64,000 nt of DNA from Vandiemenella viatica (GCA_031002005.1 CM061920.1:118100095-118164094); one strand, 5' to 3'; shown: positions 37,009 to 48,699, counted from the stretch's first letter. The notes: generated by a model not told the origin, from the letters alone. Numbers and translations are program-made.

Positions 37009-37938
37009 GGTAAGCGGACCTATTGTAAACACGTAAAGAATTTATATTCCCATTTTCGAAGCCTCTGGCCATACTATTTTTAAGAACTACAGATCCTAAT
37101 GTCATTTTCTGCATCCTGAATATTTCTACTCCATTAGATATAACAGTTGCTCGTAAACTTAAGTACATATAGATAAAAACCTCTGCAATGGCTCCTATAG
37201 TCAACACTTTGAATTAAACATTCTCCTAAAGTCGACACACGTGGACTCGTTCGGACTGACAAACTTGAGAGTGCTGTTGGTTTTATGCATGGTTTTCCGG
37301 ACCATCGTATTTCCTTAAATTGAGAACTGGATACAATCTCATTGCGACAACAGATTCCCTTACCTTACACAGTGGTTTGGTTAGTCAGTACGTGACAGAT
37401 TATTATTGACGTTGCCGGCCCTGGTAGCGTCGGTTGGCTCTCGTGCAGTGAGTCGCAGGCAACAGCATGCGAATGGGGGCAGAAGCGGCGTGAGGCGTGG
37501 GCGACCGCCTACGGCCTCGCGCGCTGTAGGCACCTTTCTAATTTTCATTTCTCAACAAAACTAAATAATGGCGAAACCCAACATCGTCACTGGTTGGTTT
37601 ACCAAAAATTTCAAAATAAAGTATTTTTGTGTCCATGCAGACTATTAGGCAGTTCACAAACTCAGATCGTACAGGTAGGGTGCTGTCTGCTGTGACTTAA
37701 GTAGCATTTTACAAAGACGTGAGAATACCAAAGAACTTATGGCGATTACGTTCCAGAAGACGACTTTAAACAAATGAATAAAGCATGAAAAAACAATATA
37801 CCAAAAAAAGAAAGGCTAATTCACTTATCTCAAAAACATTAGCACAATATGTTTGAGAGAGTAATTGATATCATTAATTTTTTTTTAGCCTCGCATAACC
37901 TGGCATTTAGAGGTCACAGAGAATCTCTCAAGATTTGT
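37009..37938. other. No recognised gene; unassigned DNA
   Basis: About 0.9 kb. A GC-rich patch lies at 37,410-37,530 and nothing else is recognisable. The frame at 37001-37207 (-) has no domain. Confidence 0.4.
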
Positions 37939-38172
37939 ACCGAGCGTGGTGGGTGAGTGGTTAACGCTCTGGCCTTGCATTCGGGAGGACGGCGGTTCGA
38001 ATCCCCGTCCGGGCATCCAGATTTGGGTTTTCCATGGTTTCCGCAAATCACTCCAGGCGAATGCCGGGATGCTTCCTACAAAATTCCATGGCCGAATTCC
38101 TTTCCGTTCCTTGTCACCAGTCCCATCCCGCCTATAATGACCTAGACGTCAACGATGCAGGCTTAAAGGCAT
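37939..38172 (+). repeat. SINE family A, full-length copy
   Basis: Begins ACCGAGCGTGGTGGGTGAG, with box A (GTGAGTGGTTAACG) and box B (GGTTCGAATCC, 37996-38006). The body matches the 3.0 kb and 29.0 kb copies. It ends in GGCATAAG-type sequence followed by a short TATA microsatellite instead of a clean A tail. The flanks AAGATTTGT and AAGATATAT may be a worn target duplication. Confidence 0.85.
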
Positions 38173-38429
38173 AAGATATATACATATATATATATGTATA
38201 AATTTTGGTGAAGACAGTGAGAATTCTGGTAAGTTCGTAGACTTGTTTAAACTGATGTCTAAATATGACCCTACGTTACGAACACATGAAACGCATTAAT
38301 GACAATCAACTTACAAAGCATTACCTAAGCCACGACATTCAAAATGAATTGATCATATTGATGTAAAAAAGTACGCTATCTAACATAAAGTAATTGGACA
38401 CCTGACCACAAAATTTGCTCTGTGGTTTT

Positions 38430-39594
38430 CAACTCGTTAGAATATCATAGAGCCGCTCTTGCGGCTATAATAAGAACCGACCTGTCTGGCATGCTCTCTA
38501 CGACTGTTTCCAGGACTTCCAATGGGATTCGTCGCCATTGTTCTTGCAATCATCCTATGCGTTGAGCTATGGACTGTAGCCACTCCTGACGATCCCTCGC
38601 CAGAGATTTCGGTTCGTCCCAAAGATGTTCTATAAAATATAGTCTTCGCGGGTTTTCCGCCGTATGTTGTTGAAGAGAGACAACAACGAGCTTTCGGCGG
38701 CTGGCTCTGCCGCCATCTTCAGGTTAGATGCAGTGCAGCGCTGGTACTCCCTGCAGCACACATCTAACCTGAAGATGGCGGCAGAGCCAGCCACCGAAAG
38801 CTCGTTGTTGTCTCTCTTCAACAACATACGGCGGAAAACCCGCGAAGACTATATTTCATCGATACGCCGTGAAAGCCTTCGTACTCACATGTTCTATAAA
38901 GTTGAGGTTGGGGCTCTGGGTGAGCCAGTCCAATTGGCGAACATTGTGTCGGCATACTGCTGCAGTAACAGGAAGTAACATGGGTCCATTCCGCAGTAAC
39001 GACACAACCTTGGGAGCATTTCCTTATTCAGAATGTTATAATAGGCCACTATGTTCGTGTTACCATGGCAGCGGCCGTGAAACAGCACGCCTTCACCACC
39101 ACCGAATTTCGCAGTAGACACTGTACACGCAGAGTTCCGAGCTTAGACGTCACACCTATTCACATCCATCGGACTGGAATAATGTAAACCACGACTCATC
39201 AATCCACAGAACCAGTGTTCAGTTACGACGGTCCAAGCATCACTCGAGTAGACAAGGTGTGGCGCTTAAGTGCAGCTGCTCAGCCGAAATTTTCAAGACG
39301 GTGGGCCTCTGTACGTAATGTTCCAATGGAAACCGTTACTCCTGTTGCTGCATAAAACTTCTTTCTGATGGTATTAATGGCTTCTGCCCTATTTTTGACA
39401 ATTTTATATTTCAGTGTTCTTCGATGTCTGTCAATCAAAATTGATGGTCGCCCAGAACGTGCAGCATTGACGTAATTCAGATCAATCTTCCACTTACACA
39501 GGAGGAAAGCGATCGTCGATTTGGTGCTGTTGACTTGTAGTACAATGACCTGGATAGAAATCACACTGAAATGACAGTCCACAATAACACCCAT
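38430..39594 (-). pseudogene. Tc1-like transposase, broken
   Basis: On the minus strand, the frame at 39280-39594 shows the second helix-turn-helix region: S-G-R-P-S-I-L-I-D-R-H, then N-R-A-E-A-I-N-T-I-R-K-K-F, then G-T-L-R. Past a frame break, L-W-I-D-E-S-W-F-T carries the first catalytic D region near 39,200. The frame at 38894-39121 continues (F-G-G-G-E-G-V-L-F-H-G, N-I-V-A-Y-Y-N-I-L-N-K-E-M-L-P). The S-P-N-L-N-F-I-E-H-L block precedes the third acidic position and is cut right there by the foldback insertion. The tail (V-V-E-S-M-P-D-R) appears beyond it near 38,480. Frame changes and the insertion make it dead. Confidence 0.75.
38637..38900. mobile_element. Foldback element inserted in the Tc1 relic
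   Basis: Two nearly identical inverted arms of about 98 bp (38634-38731 and 38758-38856) are separated by a 26-bp loop. The right arm is followed by a 32-nt unpaired tail (38857-38888). The 12-bp phrase ATGTTCTATAAA occurs at 38625-38636 and again at 38889-38900, which fits a target duplication, and both copies interrupt the Tc1 transposase reading. Because the arms match, the same peptide appears on both strands. An RNA of it would form a long, near-perfect hairpin. Confidence 0.8.
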
Positions 39595-39829
39595 ATAGAA
39601 GTCCGATAATTCTGTATCTCGTGATTACTCTTCGTCAGCTGGTTTTACACCGGATGCAGCAAACGGCGGCCCCATAAGATAACTGACGTACTGACTTACC
39701 TATTTTCATAGGTGTCCAACTACTTTCTGGTACATTGCCGATGAAGTGATTCTTAGCGTAAAAAACTGAAAATGTTATTCTATTTTGCTCGACTGCAATA
39801 GAGGCTGGTCAAATTGAACAAAAGTAAGT

Positions 39830-41335
39830 TATCTAAACATTTTTTAATACATCAACCGGCAAAATAGATGAAAAATTAACCGGATTTTTTACAGTCACTG
39901 AGACGATTGGAGAATATCTAAATAAGGCAATACTGAAACAGCTAGAGAAAATGGATCAGATATTAAAAACTGTCTTACCCAATGATTTAACAATCGTATA
40001 AATATGGGAGGCATAAACAGCGAGTTAACTCGAATATTAAATATTATTTTTTCAAACCATGAGGATGTCACAGTTGGAATTTGCTGTTGGCTGATGCAGC
40101 TAATTCTTCTGCCGCAGCAAAAATGTTTTTGATTTTATTAAGAAAATTTATTTGCTATTTTAAATACCTAGAAAACGCTGAAAATTAATCAAAAGAAAAT
40201 TAAAGCTCACTATAAAACCTTTAACAGACACAAGATGGAAAAGCAGAATCTAGACAGCGAAGGCCGTATTATTTCAATTTGATGATGTTTTTGAGTGCAT
40301 TGAAAGCTTGAAAAAATCTCACGGAAGACTCGGATATACTTAGTAGTTGTGGTTCGGTTTTGAATGAAATGGTCAACTTAGAATTTATCGTATCAACATA
40401 TCTGTAGTATGGGATATTATCGCGTGTTATTATGCTCAGAAAAATATGACAATATGTACAGGTGCATTATAGCATTGCTCTTGATCATTTGCGTTCATTT
40501 TGTGACTAGACCAAAGAATGAGGAGAATGTTGGTTCGAGCAATGCTTGTCTGACGCCCGTCAATATATTGAAAAAAGCAGTTACGATCTGCCAAAAGACT
40601 TTAAAAATGAAAGGGTAGCCAAAACGAAAAGAATGTTTGATTACAAAATCATCGATTAATCTGTACAGATTCCAAAAAGCCTGAGCGAAACAGATTTTAA
40701 AACACCAGGATTGTTTCCATAATGGGTAATATGGATTCAAAATTTACGTCTTTAAAACAACACTTTGAAACTTTCGGTTTTCTCTATGATCTAAACAAGC
40801 TACAAAATATTCCAAAGGAACATATATTAAAAATCTGCCGAGATAATCAGACAGTCTGCGAGTGTGAGAGAACAATGATTTCTAGCCTTACGAATTATAA
40901 ACAATTAGTGGCGGATCGACGAATTTTCCGAGCCGGAGATTGCCGCCCCTTCAAACGTGATTATGCCACCTCGCTAAAGTTGCCACCCGGAGCAAGTGAC
41001 CCGGTTTGACCCCAACTAGGTCCCTCACTGCAAACAGTGATCCCAAATTCACCCGACTTCGTTAAAGATGCGAAACAACTGCTCTAATACATAACGGAAA
41101 TAAGTTAAAAGAAATTTACCCAAATATTTATATATTCGAATTTTGTTAATAATACCTTGTAGTACGTTCTCCGCTGATAGGAGCATTTAAAAATTAAAAT
41201 TATTCACGAAATACAGTGGGCGAGCAGATTGTTTCAGATTTGGCAGTTTTATCAATTGAAGCAAATACAGCATCTAAGCTGGATTTCGATATATTGATTT
41301 TGGAGTTCAGTAAGACTATTGCAGGAAATTTCTAT
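39830..41335 (+). pseudogene. hAT transposase relic of the ZMYM1/TTF-finger type
   Basis: In several plus-strand frames the order is: L-L-A-D-A-A-N-S-S near 40,090; K-P-L-T-D-T-R-W-K-S-R near 40,220-40,255; L-E-F-I-V-S-T-Y-L near 40,380; K-T-K-R-M-F-D-Y near 40,620; F-G-F-L-Y-D-L-N-K-L in the frame at 40722-41009; and finally D-L-A-V-L-S-I-E-A-N-T-A-S-K-L-D-F near 41,240-41,300. These match the central (D-T-R-W) and C-terminal (L-x-x-L-S-I-E) regions of the DUF4371/hATC-bearing ZMYM1-like hAT transposases that litter insect genomes. A non-homologous piece at 40,920-41,200 and many stops break it. It differs from the hAT at 32.4-35.8 kb. Confidence 0.68.
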
Positions 41336-41651
41336 TTCTTTAATTTTTACTGTTTACTTTATAATTGCTTGTATAAATAAAAAATTAACGATTTCAAAAG
41401 AAAAAATTGTTTATAAATTGCGTCCTCTTGTGCCAACAAAGGGGTTTGCAAAACTTATCTTGCCCACATCAAATTTGGGTCTCGCCCCGCCATTGAGGAG
41501 GGGGGGGGGAAACTCTAATTAGATGCTGTTTGTACTGTATTATCCCTCACTTTTAAGTTCTCAAAATATCTTTAAATGATAGGAGCATACTCGGTTATAA
41601 TATAAATACGTTACAGTAGGCTGTGTGGCTTAATCAGCCAAATGCCACATA

Positions 41652-42992
41652 CGAGGGATATCCAGAAAAAAAGGTTACAAATGCTGTTACAAATCGAAAA
41701 ATGAATATATTTCAACCAAATTTACAAGGTATGTTACAAAACATGTCTTTATTTCTCCACATAATCACCATCAAGTTCGATGCACTTCTTCAGCCTGGCC
41801 ATTAGTTTTTGTATACCCTCCTCGTACACGCTCCGCTCTACCTCCAAAAGCCAATTTTCCACCGTCTCTTTCACTTCCTGATCGTTGAAAAAACGTTCCC
41901 CGCCCAAAAACTCCTTTAATTTGCTGAAAAGATGGTAGTCCGAGGGCGCGAGGTCCGGGGAATAAGATGGGTGGATCACAACATGCCATCCAGAGGGTAC
42001 AAGGAGGTACTGGGTGACACGAGCCATGTGGGGTCTTACATTGTCGTAAAGGAGGGACACACCGCGAATCAGCATTCCTCTCCTTTTATCATTAATCTTC
42101 TTTTTTAATTTTTTAAGGTCTCACAATAAGCGACAGCATTGATGGTGGTCCCTTTGTCCATGAAATCCACTAACAAAACATCTTTTCTGTCCCATAAAAC
42201 AGATGCCATAATCTTCCGCTCTGACAGCTGCACTTTGAACTTTTTGGCCGTTGGCGAATGGGTATGACGAAATTGTTGGGACTGCCTTTTGGACTCGGGA
42301 GTATAGTGACATACCAAAGTTTCATCACCAGTGACAATTGAGTCAAGAAATGCCTCGCCGTCCGTTTCATAACCTTCAAGAAATTCACGTGCGGCCAAAA
42401 CGTGATTTTGGCGATGCTCTGGAGTCAACATTTTTGGCACCCATCTTGCACTCAACTTCTTATAATTTAGCTTTTATTATTATCATTACTCTGCGATTCA
42501 CTAAAAGTGTGTGGCGGAGACAATTTCACCCATGAAAATTCGAGATATGTGTGGGAACATTTCATCAAGGCTGTCAATAGTCACTGCGAATTGTTTCCTC
42601 AACTTCCTTCAGAAGCTCTCCTGAAACGAGAGACATGTATGTCAGTGCGACCTTCCTTAATCAACCAAACCCACTTGTAAACGTGCTGACGTGACCATTA
42701 CCTCAGGCCCGTAGGTTTCCACAAACTGAAGATGGATTTCGGCCGCGGATTCTTGCCGCAAAGTGAGGAATTTGATGACCGAGGGAATATCACAGGTAGG
42801 TGGTTTGAACGGCCCTGCGGAGGTTGACGGGAGCTGCTTCTCTGATGACATACCTCAACGGACTGAATTGGAGTGGGGCTCGGTTTGACTGTTACGGACC
42901 CCCGACCATGCAGGTGTGCCAACTTTTTAATAAAAAATTTCCCTGCGCCCTTCAGAGCACTTGTAACATTTTTTTTTTCTGGATGTATAACA
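41652..42992 (-). mobile_element. mariner element, decayed
   Basis: The left end (CGAGGGATATCCAGAAAAAA, after TA at 41650-41651) and a mutated right end near 42,960-42,992 share ATCCAGAAAAAA and GTTACAA in inverted orientation. The span of about 1.34 kb is the normal mariner length. A broken transposase fills the minus strand. The right boundary is approximate. Confidence 0.75.
41749..42851 (-). pseudogene. mariner (DD34D) transposase, broken
   Basis: Minus strand. The N-terminal helix-turn-helix region is at 42657-42851 (S-A-A-E-I-H-L-Q-F-V-E-T-Y-G). It is followed by degenerate sequence (E-M-F-P-H-I-S-R near 42,560). The core frame at 42105-42455 has W-V-P-K-M-L-T at residues 5-11 and G-D-E-T with the first catalytic D at residue 44. 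After a frameshift near 42,080-42,105 the frame at 41749-42075 has Y-D-N-V-R-P-H (second D at residue 11) and S-P-D-L-A-P-S-D-Y (third D at residue 46). The 34 residues between the second and third D define a DD34D mariner. All catalytic residues survive but the reading frame is broken at least twice. Confidence 0.85.
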
Positions 42993-43908
42993 ACCAATTG
43001 TGTCGCGCCGAATAGTGTGTGAACGAGTGTAACGATAGCTAAAACCTGAGGCAAGGAAAATATTTCAATTCCACACACGGACCATACTCAGACATAAAGA
43101 CTAGAAGCAAAGTATTATTCGTATCTCCACTACGCGCTGTACATTTATCGATTCAAGTGTTCTGAAATCTAATCTACAATATGAGACTGAAGTAACTACA
43201 GTTACGTGGTGTGTCATTCGCTGCCATACGATTATGCAACAGGGTAAATGCGGTTAAGATCCACAGACGGAAGGATCATGTGAACAAATGAAATGTGAAG
43301 CAAATACTATGTATGGTTGGAACATGCAAATTTATAAACTTTAGAAACTTATAACATTTCGTCTTGGAAAACTACATTTAGTGACGGCTGCGAAATATTT
43401 CTTCCGATTCCAGTTGGCTATTACTGACACTACGACTTCCCTTTATGTTCGACTCTCCACAAAATTAATGGCAGTCCGAATTCACAGCGTAAAATATTTT
43501 GATGTTACATAATAAAAGCATTAATGATAAAACTCTATACGGCATAGGTTATGGGTATCAAATACAATAGTTGAAGTAGAAGTACAAAGCGATTGCGGTA
43601 CGTACACAATACCTTATACCGTTATATTAGGAGTTACTGAAATATAGCAGCCGGTTGTTACCTGGATGGACATTGTACGAAGAATTAGGAATGGTATGTG
43701 GAAGGAACAGAGGACAATATCCACTAATTAGCAATTGATTTCAGGCGGAAGCGAGTCTTACAGTTTTCACTCATAGGCGTGGGAGTAAAGGACTAGATAA
43801 GTTGCCAAGAGGTGGTGGATAATAGATTACAAATAGAAATTTAATTTAAAAATGCGTGCTAACTGCAAGAAAATTGACATGGTGGCACTCTGCATAGCAA
43901 TTAATATT
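42993..43908. other. No recognised gene; unassigned DNA
   Basis: About 0.9 kb. The segment 43,640-43,880 has the look of a decayed LINE 3' end (repeated R-N-G-M-W-type readings), but I cannot support it. Confidence 0.35.
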
Positions 43909-45838
43909 TACTAGACGACCCGTGCGAAAATTTCGCGAATAAAATGCGGTGAATAGTGAGGTTGAATGCTTGTAATATAATGAATAGTACAACCGTACTT
44001 TTGTAGCAAATGTTTATTTTTTTACTGTAATAGGTACGCATCAAAATACTTACAACATATTACGAAACAGTTAGGAAAATTTAAAACACTCTGTATTTAC
44101 GACACATTGTCACTGACCATAACAGAAAACAACCAACCTGAACAAAATGCACATAACACATCAACATCTCTGTGATATTTGTTGCTGTGAGAATAAAATG
44201 TTTACATTGGAATTGTATAGTAAAACGAAAGTGTTTCCACAACAGAAAAAAATCCGAAAATTTAATTATTGAATAAAAAAAGTTTATTGACACCTCTGTG
44301 GTATCTGCTGCTTCAATCTAGGGACTTGGCTCTGAAGTTTCTCATACGCGCTACCACTTTAAGCACCAAATTCCGAAAAAAAAATTCTTAATTTATGATT
44401 TTACCTAACTGGAGACCTTAATCTTTAAAACGATATGATATTTATCAATTTCGGTTAGGTATCGAAGAAGATAAATGGCTTGTGATAATAATAATAATAA
44501 AACACGCTGTAGAAATAATATTGATACTTTTTCCCTTTAAGGGTCGAATTCCAAAAAATTTCTTTTATAAAGTATGGTGTGACCAAAGCAGCCATCTTGG
44601 TCTTAAAAATCATATCTCATTTATCGATTTCGGTTACTTATCAAGCGAGGGGAGGGGTGGGGAAAGGTTCTAGAAATGATGATTTTTTTTTATACTTTTG
44701 CACACCAAGGTTAGAATTTTTAAAAATTTCTTTCTTAAAATGTGGTAACGGAACTGAAGACATTACGAAGACCTCAATCTTTTAAATGATACCTCGTTTA
44801 TCAATTTTGTTTAATTGTCAAGGGAAATAAATGGCTCGAGATAAAAAAAAACGCATTTTAAAAAAATTGACGTTTTTGCCCTTTAGGTTCGAATTACGAA
44901 AAATTCTTTTCTTAAAATATAATGTTACCACGGCGGAGACCGTAGTCATTAATATGATATCTCATTTATCTATATCGGTTAGATATCAAGGGAAATAAAT
45001 AGCTCGTGACACAAACATGCGTTGTAGAACTATTTATACTTTTTCCCTTTAAGGGTTGAATTCCAAAAACTTCTTTCCTAAAAAATGATGTCACCAAAGC
45101 TGGGAAAATATTCCTCAAAATCTTACTTGATTTATCGATTTTGGATAGATATCCAGGGAGATAAGTGGCTCGAGACACGAAAAACGAATTTTAGAAAAAT
45201 TGACATTTTTGTCCTTTAAGGGTTGAATTACAAAAACATTCTTTCTTAAAATATGATGCCACAAAGCTGAGCCATTACTCCTCATAGTCCTACTTCATTT
45301 ATTCAGTTAGATATCCAGGGAGATAAATTGCTGGAGACACAAAACACGCATTTTAGAAAAATTGACCTTTTTGGCCTTTAAGGGTCGAATTACGAAAATT
45401 TCGTTTGTTAAAATATAATGTTACCACGGTGAAGACTGTATCGGTTAGATATGAAGTGAGATAAATCGCTCGTGACACAAAAACGCATTGCAAAAATATT
45501 ACTACTTTTGCCCTTTAAGGGTCGAATTCCGAAACATTTCTGTATTAATATATGACGTCACTGATGCGCAGATCTTAATCTTTAAAATGATACTTCATTA
45601 AACGATTTCAGATAGGTATCCAGGAAGATAAATGATTCTTAACACAGAAAACAGTATTTTAGAAATATTGTCATTTTTGCCCTTTAAGGGACGAATTCCG
45701 AAAACTTCATTTCTTAAAATATGATGTGACCAAAGTGGAGACCATATGCTTTAAAATGACACCTCATTCATTGATTTCGGCTAATTATGAAGGAAGATAC
45801 AAGCTTGTGACAAAAAAATACTTTATAGAAATAATATA
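43909..45838. mobile_element. Tandem-unit element, copy 2
   Basis: Same left module as copy 1 (TACTAGACGACCCGTGCG onward, with a GCGAAAATTTCGC palindrome), then about eight units of about 160 bp with the CCCTTTAAGGGTCGAATT-like core (near 44535, 44700, 44879, 45045, 45213, 45375, 45511 and 45680). It ends in GAAATAATATATA like copy 1. The different unit number (about eight against six) shows array expansion or contraction after or during spread. No protein is encoded. Confidence 0.75.
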
Positions 45839-45932
45839 TATGATTTTAATCAACTTTTCTTTTGTAGCACCGAGTTGTAGAGGGTGATTGTCAAAACAAA
45901 CAGTTCAAAGGAAAATCATAGCGAATCTTCAC

Positions 45933-46194
45933 CATGGGCGCCGGCAGGATTACTTTAAAGGGGTGCATCTGTTTTTTATATATATTCTTTATTTATAACA
46001 CTTATTAATTAAGGTTGCTGAATTTATCGACAAGGTGTTGAACAAATTTGGACAATTACCTAGGCGCCTTAAGTTATTATTCGAACAGTGAATTTAATAA
46101 TAAAATTTTTGTTTCTTAATCTTTTTGTGTGTATTTTCTTTCATAGCTGGGGGTTGCAAGTACACCCCCTTGCACCTCCCTCCCGGCAACCATG
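45933..46194. mobile_element. hAT-type MITE with exact 8-bp target duplication
   Basis: A 262-bp element with imperfect inverted ends CATGGGCGCCGGCAGG and (minus strand) CATGGTTGCCGGGAGG. It is flanked by identical 8-bp repeats ATCTTCAC (45925-45932 and 46195-46202). TIRs plus an 8-bp duplication are the mark of the hAT superfamily. There is no coding capacity. The termini are not those of the larger hAT at 32.4 kb, although both are GGCGCC-rich. Confidence 0.82.
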
Positions 46195-46307
46195 ATCTTC
46201 ACCATCGAAATTCTTTGTCGAACATTTAAAGTTAAGCTTTCTGCATCCTTTTTACTATCGACCTTAACACAGTGTAGAGGGTGACAACTAATCAACTAGA
46301 CATTTCA

Positions 46308-46681
46308 TGTTATAACGGCCCTCAGACCCACACCTTGAATGAAATTGTGTTCTAAGAATTATTTGTAGCAAGCTGGGAGTTGAGTGAATATGGTTTTGTA
46401 TATTTTTCTTGCAATCAATTGTTAATTTGTGTAAATGGACTTTTTTTTATGGAAAGAAACTATGTAAATACTATTTAATATATTCAAGGACAGTACTATG
46501 CATGAAGCATTGGTTAAACGTTTGTAATTCCAAGTATTGATGTGAGCTATGATGTTTAGAGGACAATTTGCGACAGTTTGGACTGATTTATGTGGATAAT
46601 TTTGTGTGTAAATATCTTTAATTTTTATTTCTGTCGTTTCATAATGATTCTGAATGATTTTGTATTCATACTGATTCTTTT
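46308..46681 (+). repeat. Old family-B LTR, left part (split)
   Basis: From TGTTATAACGGCCCTCAGAC the sequence follows, at roughly 70 percent identity by eye, the LTR of the young element at 47,967. Shared landmarks include ATTTGTAG, GTTTGTAATTCCA, GATAATTTTGTGTGTAAATATC-like sequence and ATTTTGTATTCATACTGATTC. The homology stops exactly where the LTR of element A begins and resumes after the 3' LTR of element A at 57,277. It is therefore one LTR split by the insertion of element A. Confidence 0.78.
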
Positions 46682-47126
46682 TGTTCAGTCTGCCAGTAAA
46701 GGCCCCTGCCAGGCAGACCTCACACACAACGCGCCTGCACGCCGGGATACATATACGACTCCAAACAGGCGCAGAGGCATCAAAACAAACCAGGAAAACA
46801 AATAGAATCATCTAGAAGCTAAGTGGGACTATTTCTTACAGAGGTCGCCGTACTACCACACAACGGAATTCCTGCGCCAGGCCGCCTATATAAGCGTAGC
46901 CGGCCGCTCCACCGCCAGTTCCAGCCTGACCGCTGAACCAGCGTCAACTACAGAAGACCACCGGAAGTTCGCGAGAAGTAGAAGCCGTCACTCTACCCCG
47001 GATCAGGACCAGGCTGAAATTCTCGACGGTCTTCTGATAACTGTACCCACATTTGTTTATGGTTTACCTGTTGTATTGTGTACCGAGTAATAAACTTCAA
47101 GGAACCGTTAAGTGTAGTCACTTCAG
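46682..47126 (+). repeat. Element A 5' LTR
   Basis: Starts TGTTCAGTCTGCC and ends CACTTCAG directly before the primer-binding site. TATATAA at 46887-46893 and AATAAA at 47089-47094 give the expected promoter-then-polyA order. Compared with the 3' copy I see one substitution (C against G near 46,950) and one single-base length difference near the end. Confidence 0.92.
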
Positions 47127-47144
47127 TGGCGACAAGGTTGGGAT
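47127..47144 (+). promoter_or_regulatory. Element A primer-binding site
   Basis: TGGCGACAAGGTTGGGAT directly follows the 5' LTR and begins with the canonical TGG that pairs with the CCA end of a tRNA. I do not assign the tRNA. Confidence 0.7.
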
Positions 47145-47161
47145 AAGAACTCTCGACCATC

Positions 47162-47966
47162 ATGGCTACGCCAGCAGCACCTACGGAATGGCAACAGTTC
47201 CTCCAAGGACTTCTACATCAGTTCTTCGAATCTCAGAGACAACTGATTGCGGAAGTCAGGAATCTCCGCCAACCCACGGCCCCGCCTCCGTTCCCAGCAT
47301 TCAACGACGACGTCGAGGAATGGGAGACCTACGAGAAGCGCATAAGACAACACTTCGCAATTCACCACATAACCAAAGAAGAAGACCAACGTGCATATTT
47401 CCTTTCCTGGAACCAATCGAAGATGTATGTCTTGCTCACCAAACTTCAGCCACAAGACCCCGACACCCTCACCTTCACGACCATCTGTACGACACTGAAT
47501 GCATACTACAGACGCCGGTACCATGTCGTCGCGGCCCGCGTCGAATTCTATCAATGCCGGAAGAAGCCCGATCAGACGTATCGCCAGTGGGCGGCCGAAC
47601 TCCAAGGCCTTAGCAGAAAATGTAAGTTTCAAACTCGTTGTTCCCACGAATCCTACGCCGACGACATGGTGCGTGATCACATCATACAGGCTGCACCAGA
47701 TGCCGCACTCCGGCATGACGCCCTCAAGTTAGAGGACCCATCCCTGGAGCAGGTCATCGAACTTGCCTACAAATTCGAAATATCTACGGCCGCAGATCGC
47801 CGCCTGGAGTCCTGGGCGGATGTGGCCGCAATCCGAACCGACGTAGAGGACACACAGGACGTCGCCGCCATCCAGAGCTCCCAGTCGCGCTCCTCCCGAC
47901 ACCACAACCGGGGACCGCTTCCTCAGAAGGACATCGAACCGGCCCGTTCCGGCAGGGGCACCAAAT
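47162..47966 (+). pseudogene. Element A Gag, N-terminal part (cut by insertion)
   Basis: ATG at 47162. The residue 20-75 region (F-F-E-S-Q-R-Q-L-I, F-P-A-F-N-D-D-V-E-E-W) and the following E-K-R-I-R-Q-H-F, R-A-Y-F-L-S-W and Y-R-Q-W-A-A-E-L-Q-G-L blocks match the capsid region of Ty3-type Gag (Retrotrans_gag). Gag packages the element RNA in cytoplasmic particles. The reading stays open for about 268 codons and stops two bases into the inserted LTR (stop at 47969-47971). The rest of Gag, including the zinc knuckle, lies beyond the insertion at 53,266 in a compatible frame. The 186-codon frame at 47053 and the 167-codon minus frame are shadows. Confidence 0.88.
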
Positions 47967-48679
47967 TGTAACAGCCCTTATACCTGAATTTTGAATAGCA
48001 TTATACTGCATGAAGTATTTGTAGTGAGCCAAAGTTTGCTTGAAAGTGATTTGATATGTTTATTTTGTAAATTCTTGTAAATAAGTGTATATAGACTTTG
48101 TTTTAGGTAAGAAAATTATTTAAAGACCATTTAATATGTTTAAGAACCGAATGGTGCAAGAGAATATCTTAAAAGTTTGTAATTCCATGTATTACTGTAA
48201 TTTACGATGTCTACAGGACGATTTTCTACCGTTTGAAAGGATTTCTGTAAATAATTTTGTATTCAAGTATCTCTAATTACCATTTCTAATCATTTTGTAA
48301 TGTTATTAATTAATTTTGTATCAATTCCGATTGTTTTTAATATGTTTGATTGTTTGAGTGATTGTTAATGATCGAGAAATATCGGGCGGATGCCTTTGAA
48401 GAATTCTCGTAATTTCGATAGACTCTATATAAACAGATCGCCTGGACAGAGAGTTTAGTTTGCATTAAGCATTAATTCAGAGTTACAGAGACATTCATGC
48501 AAGTTCAATTCAAGTATTCAGTAAGTCAGTATTGCATCTCTGGATTGTAACAACTATGCTTGTGAATGTCGCAGACTTGTTTTGATTTGTTCAAAATAAA
48601 CGAACATCTTCACATAACCTTGTTTTTTGGTGGACTTTTAATTAATGCAGTAAAAAAAACCACCCAAAGAACCTTAACA
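47967..48679 (+). repeat. Element B-young 5' LTR
   Basis: Begins TGTAACAGCCCTTATACC and ends ACCTTAACA (TG...CA termini). TATATAAA at 48426-48433 and AATAAA at 48595-48600 lie in promoter-then-polyA order. It is 713 bp and matches the 3' copy apart from the A-run near 48,652. Confidence 0.93.
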
Positions 48680-48697
48680 TGGCGACCGTTGACATGA
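48680..48697 (+). promoter_or_regulatory. Element B-young primer-binding site
   Basis: TGGCGACCGTTGACATGA abuts the LTR end, with the usual TGG start. It shares only TGGCGAC with the PBS of element A. The tRNA is not assigned. Confidence 0.7.
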
Positions 48698-48699
48698 CG

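Larger units (their letters stand above)
38383..39730 (-). mobile_element. Tc1-like DNA transposon, decayed and interrupted
   Basis: The left end ACATAAAGTAATTGGACACC and right end (minus strand) CCAGAAAGTAGTTGGACACC are inverted repeats flanked by TA on both sides (38381-38382 and 39731-39732). The span is 1,348 bp, including a foldback insertion at about 38,637-38,900, so the original element is about 1.1 kb and internally shortened compared with the usual 1.3 kb. Confidence 0.8.

Noticed and set aside
38630..38978. Matching peptides on both strands (65 and 104 codons)
   Set aside because: A direct consequence of the foldback palindrome, not two genes.
47053..47613. 186-codon plus-strand frame across the element A leader and gag
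   Set aside because: It starts inside the 5' LTR and overlaps the real Gag in another frame. The translation is rich in R, P, T and S without a domain, so it is a shadow.
47213..47716. 167-codon minus-strand frame
   Set aside because: Antisense to element A Gag, a shadow of GC-rich coding sequence.
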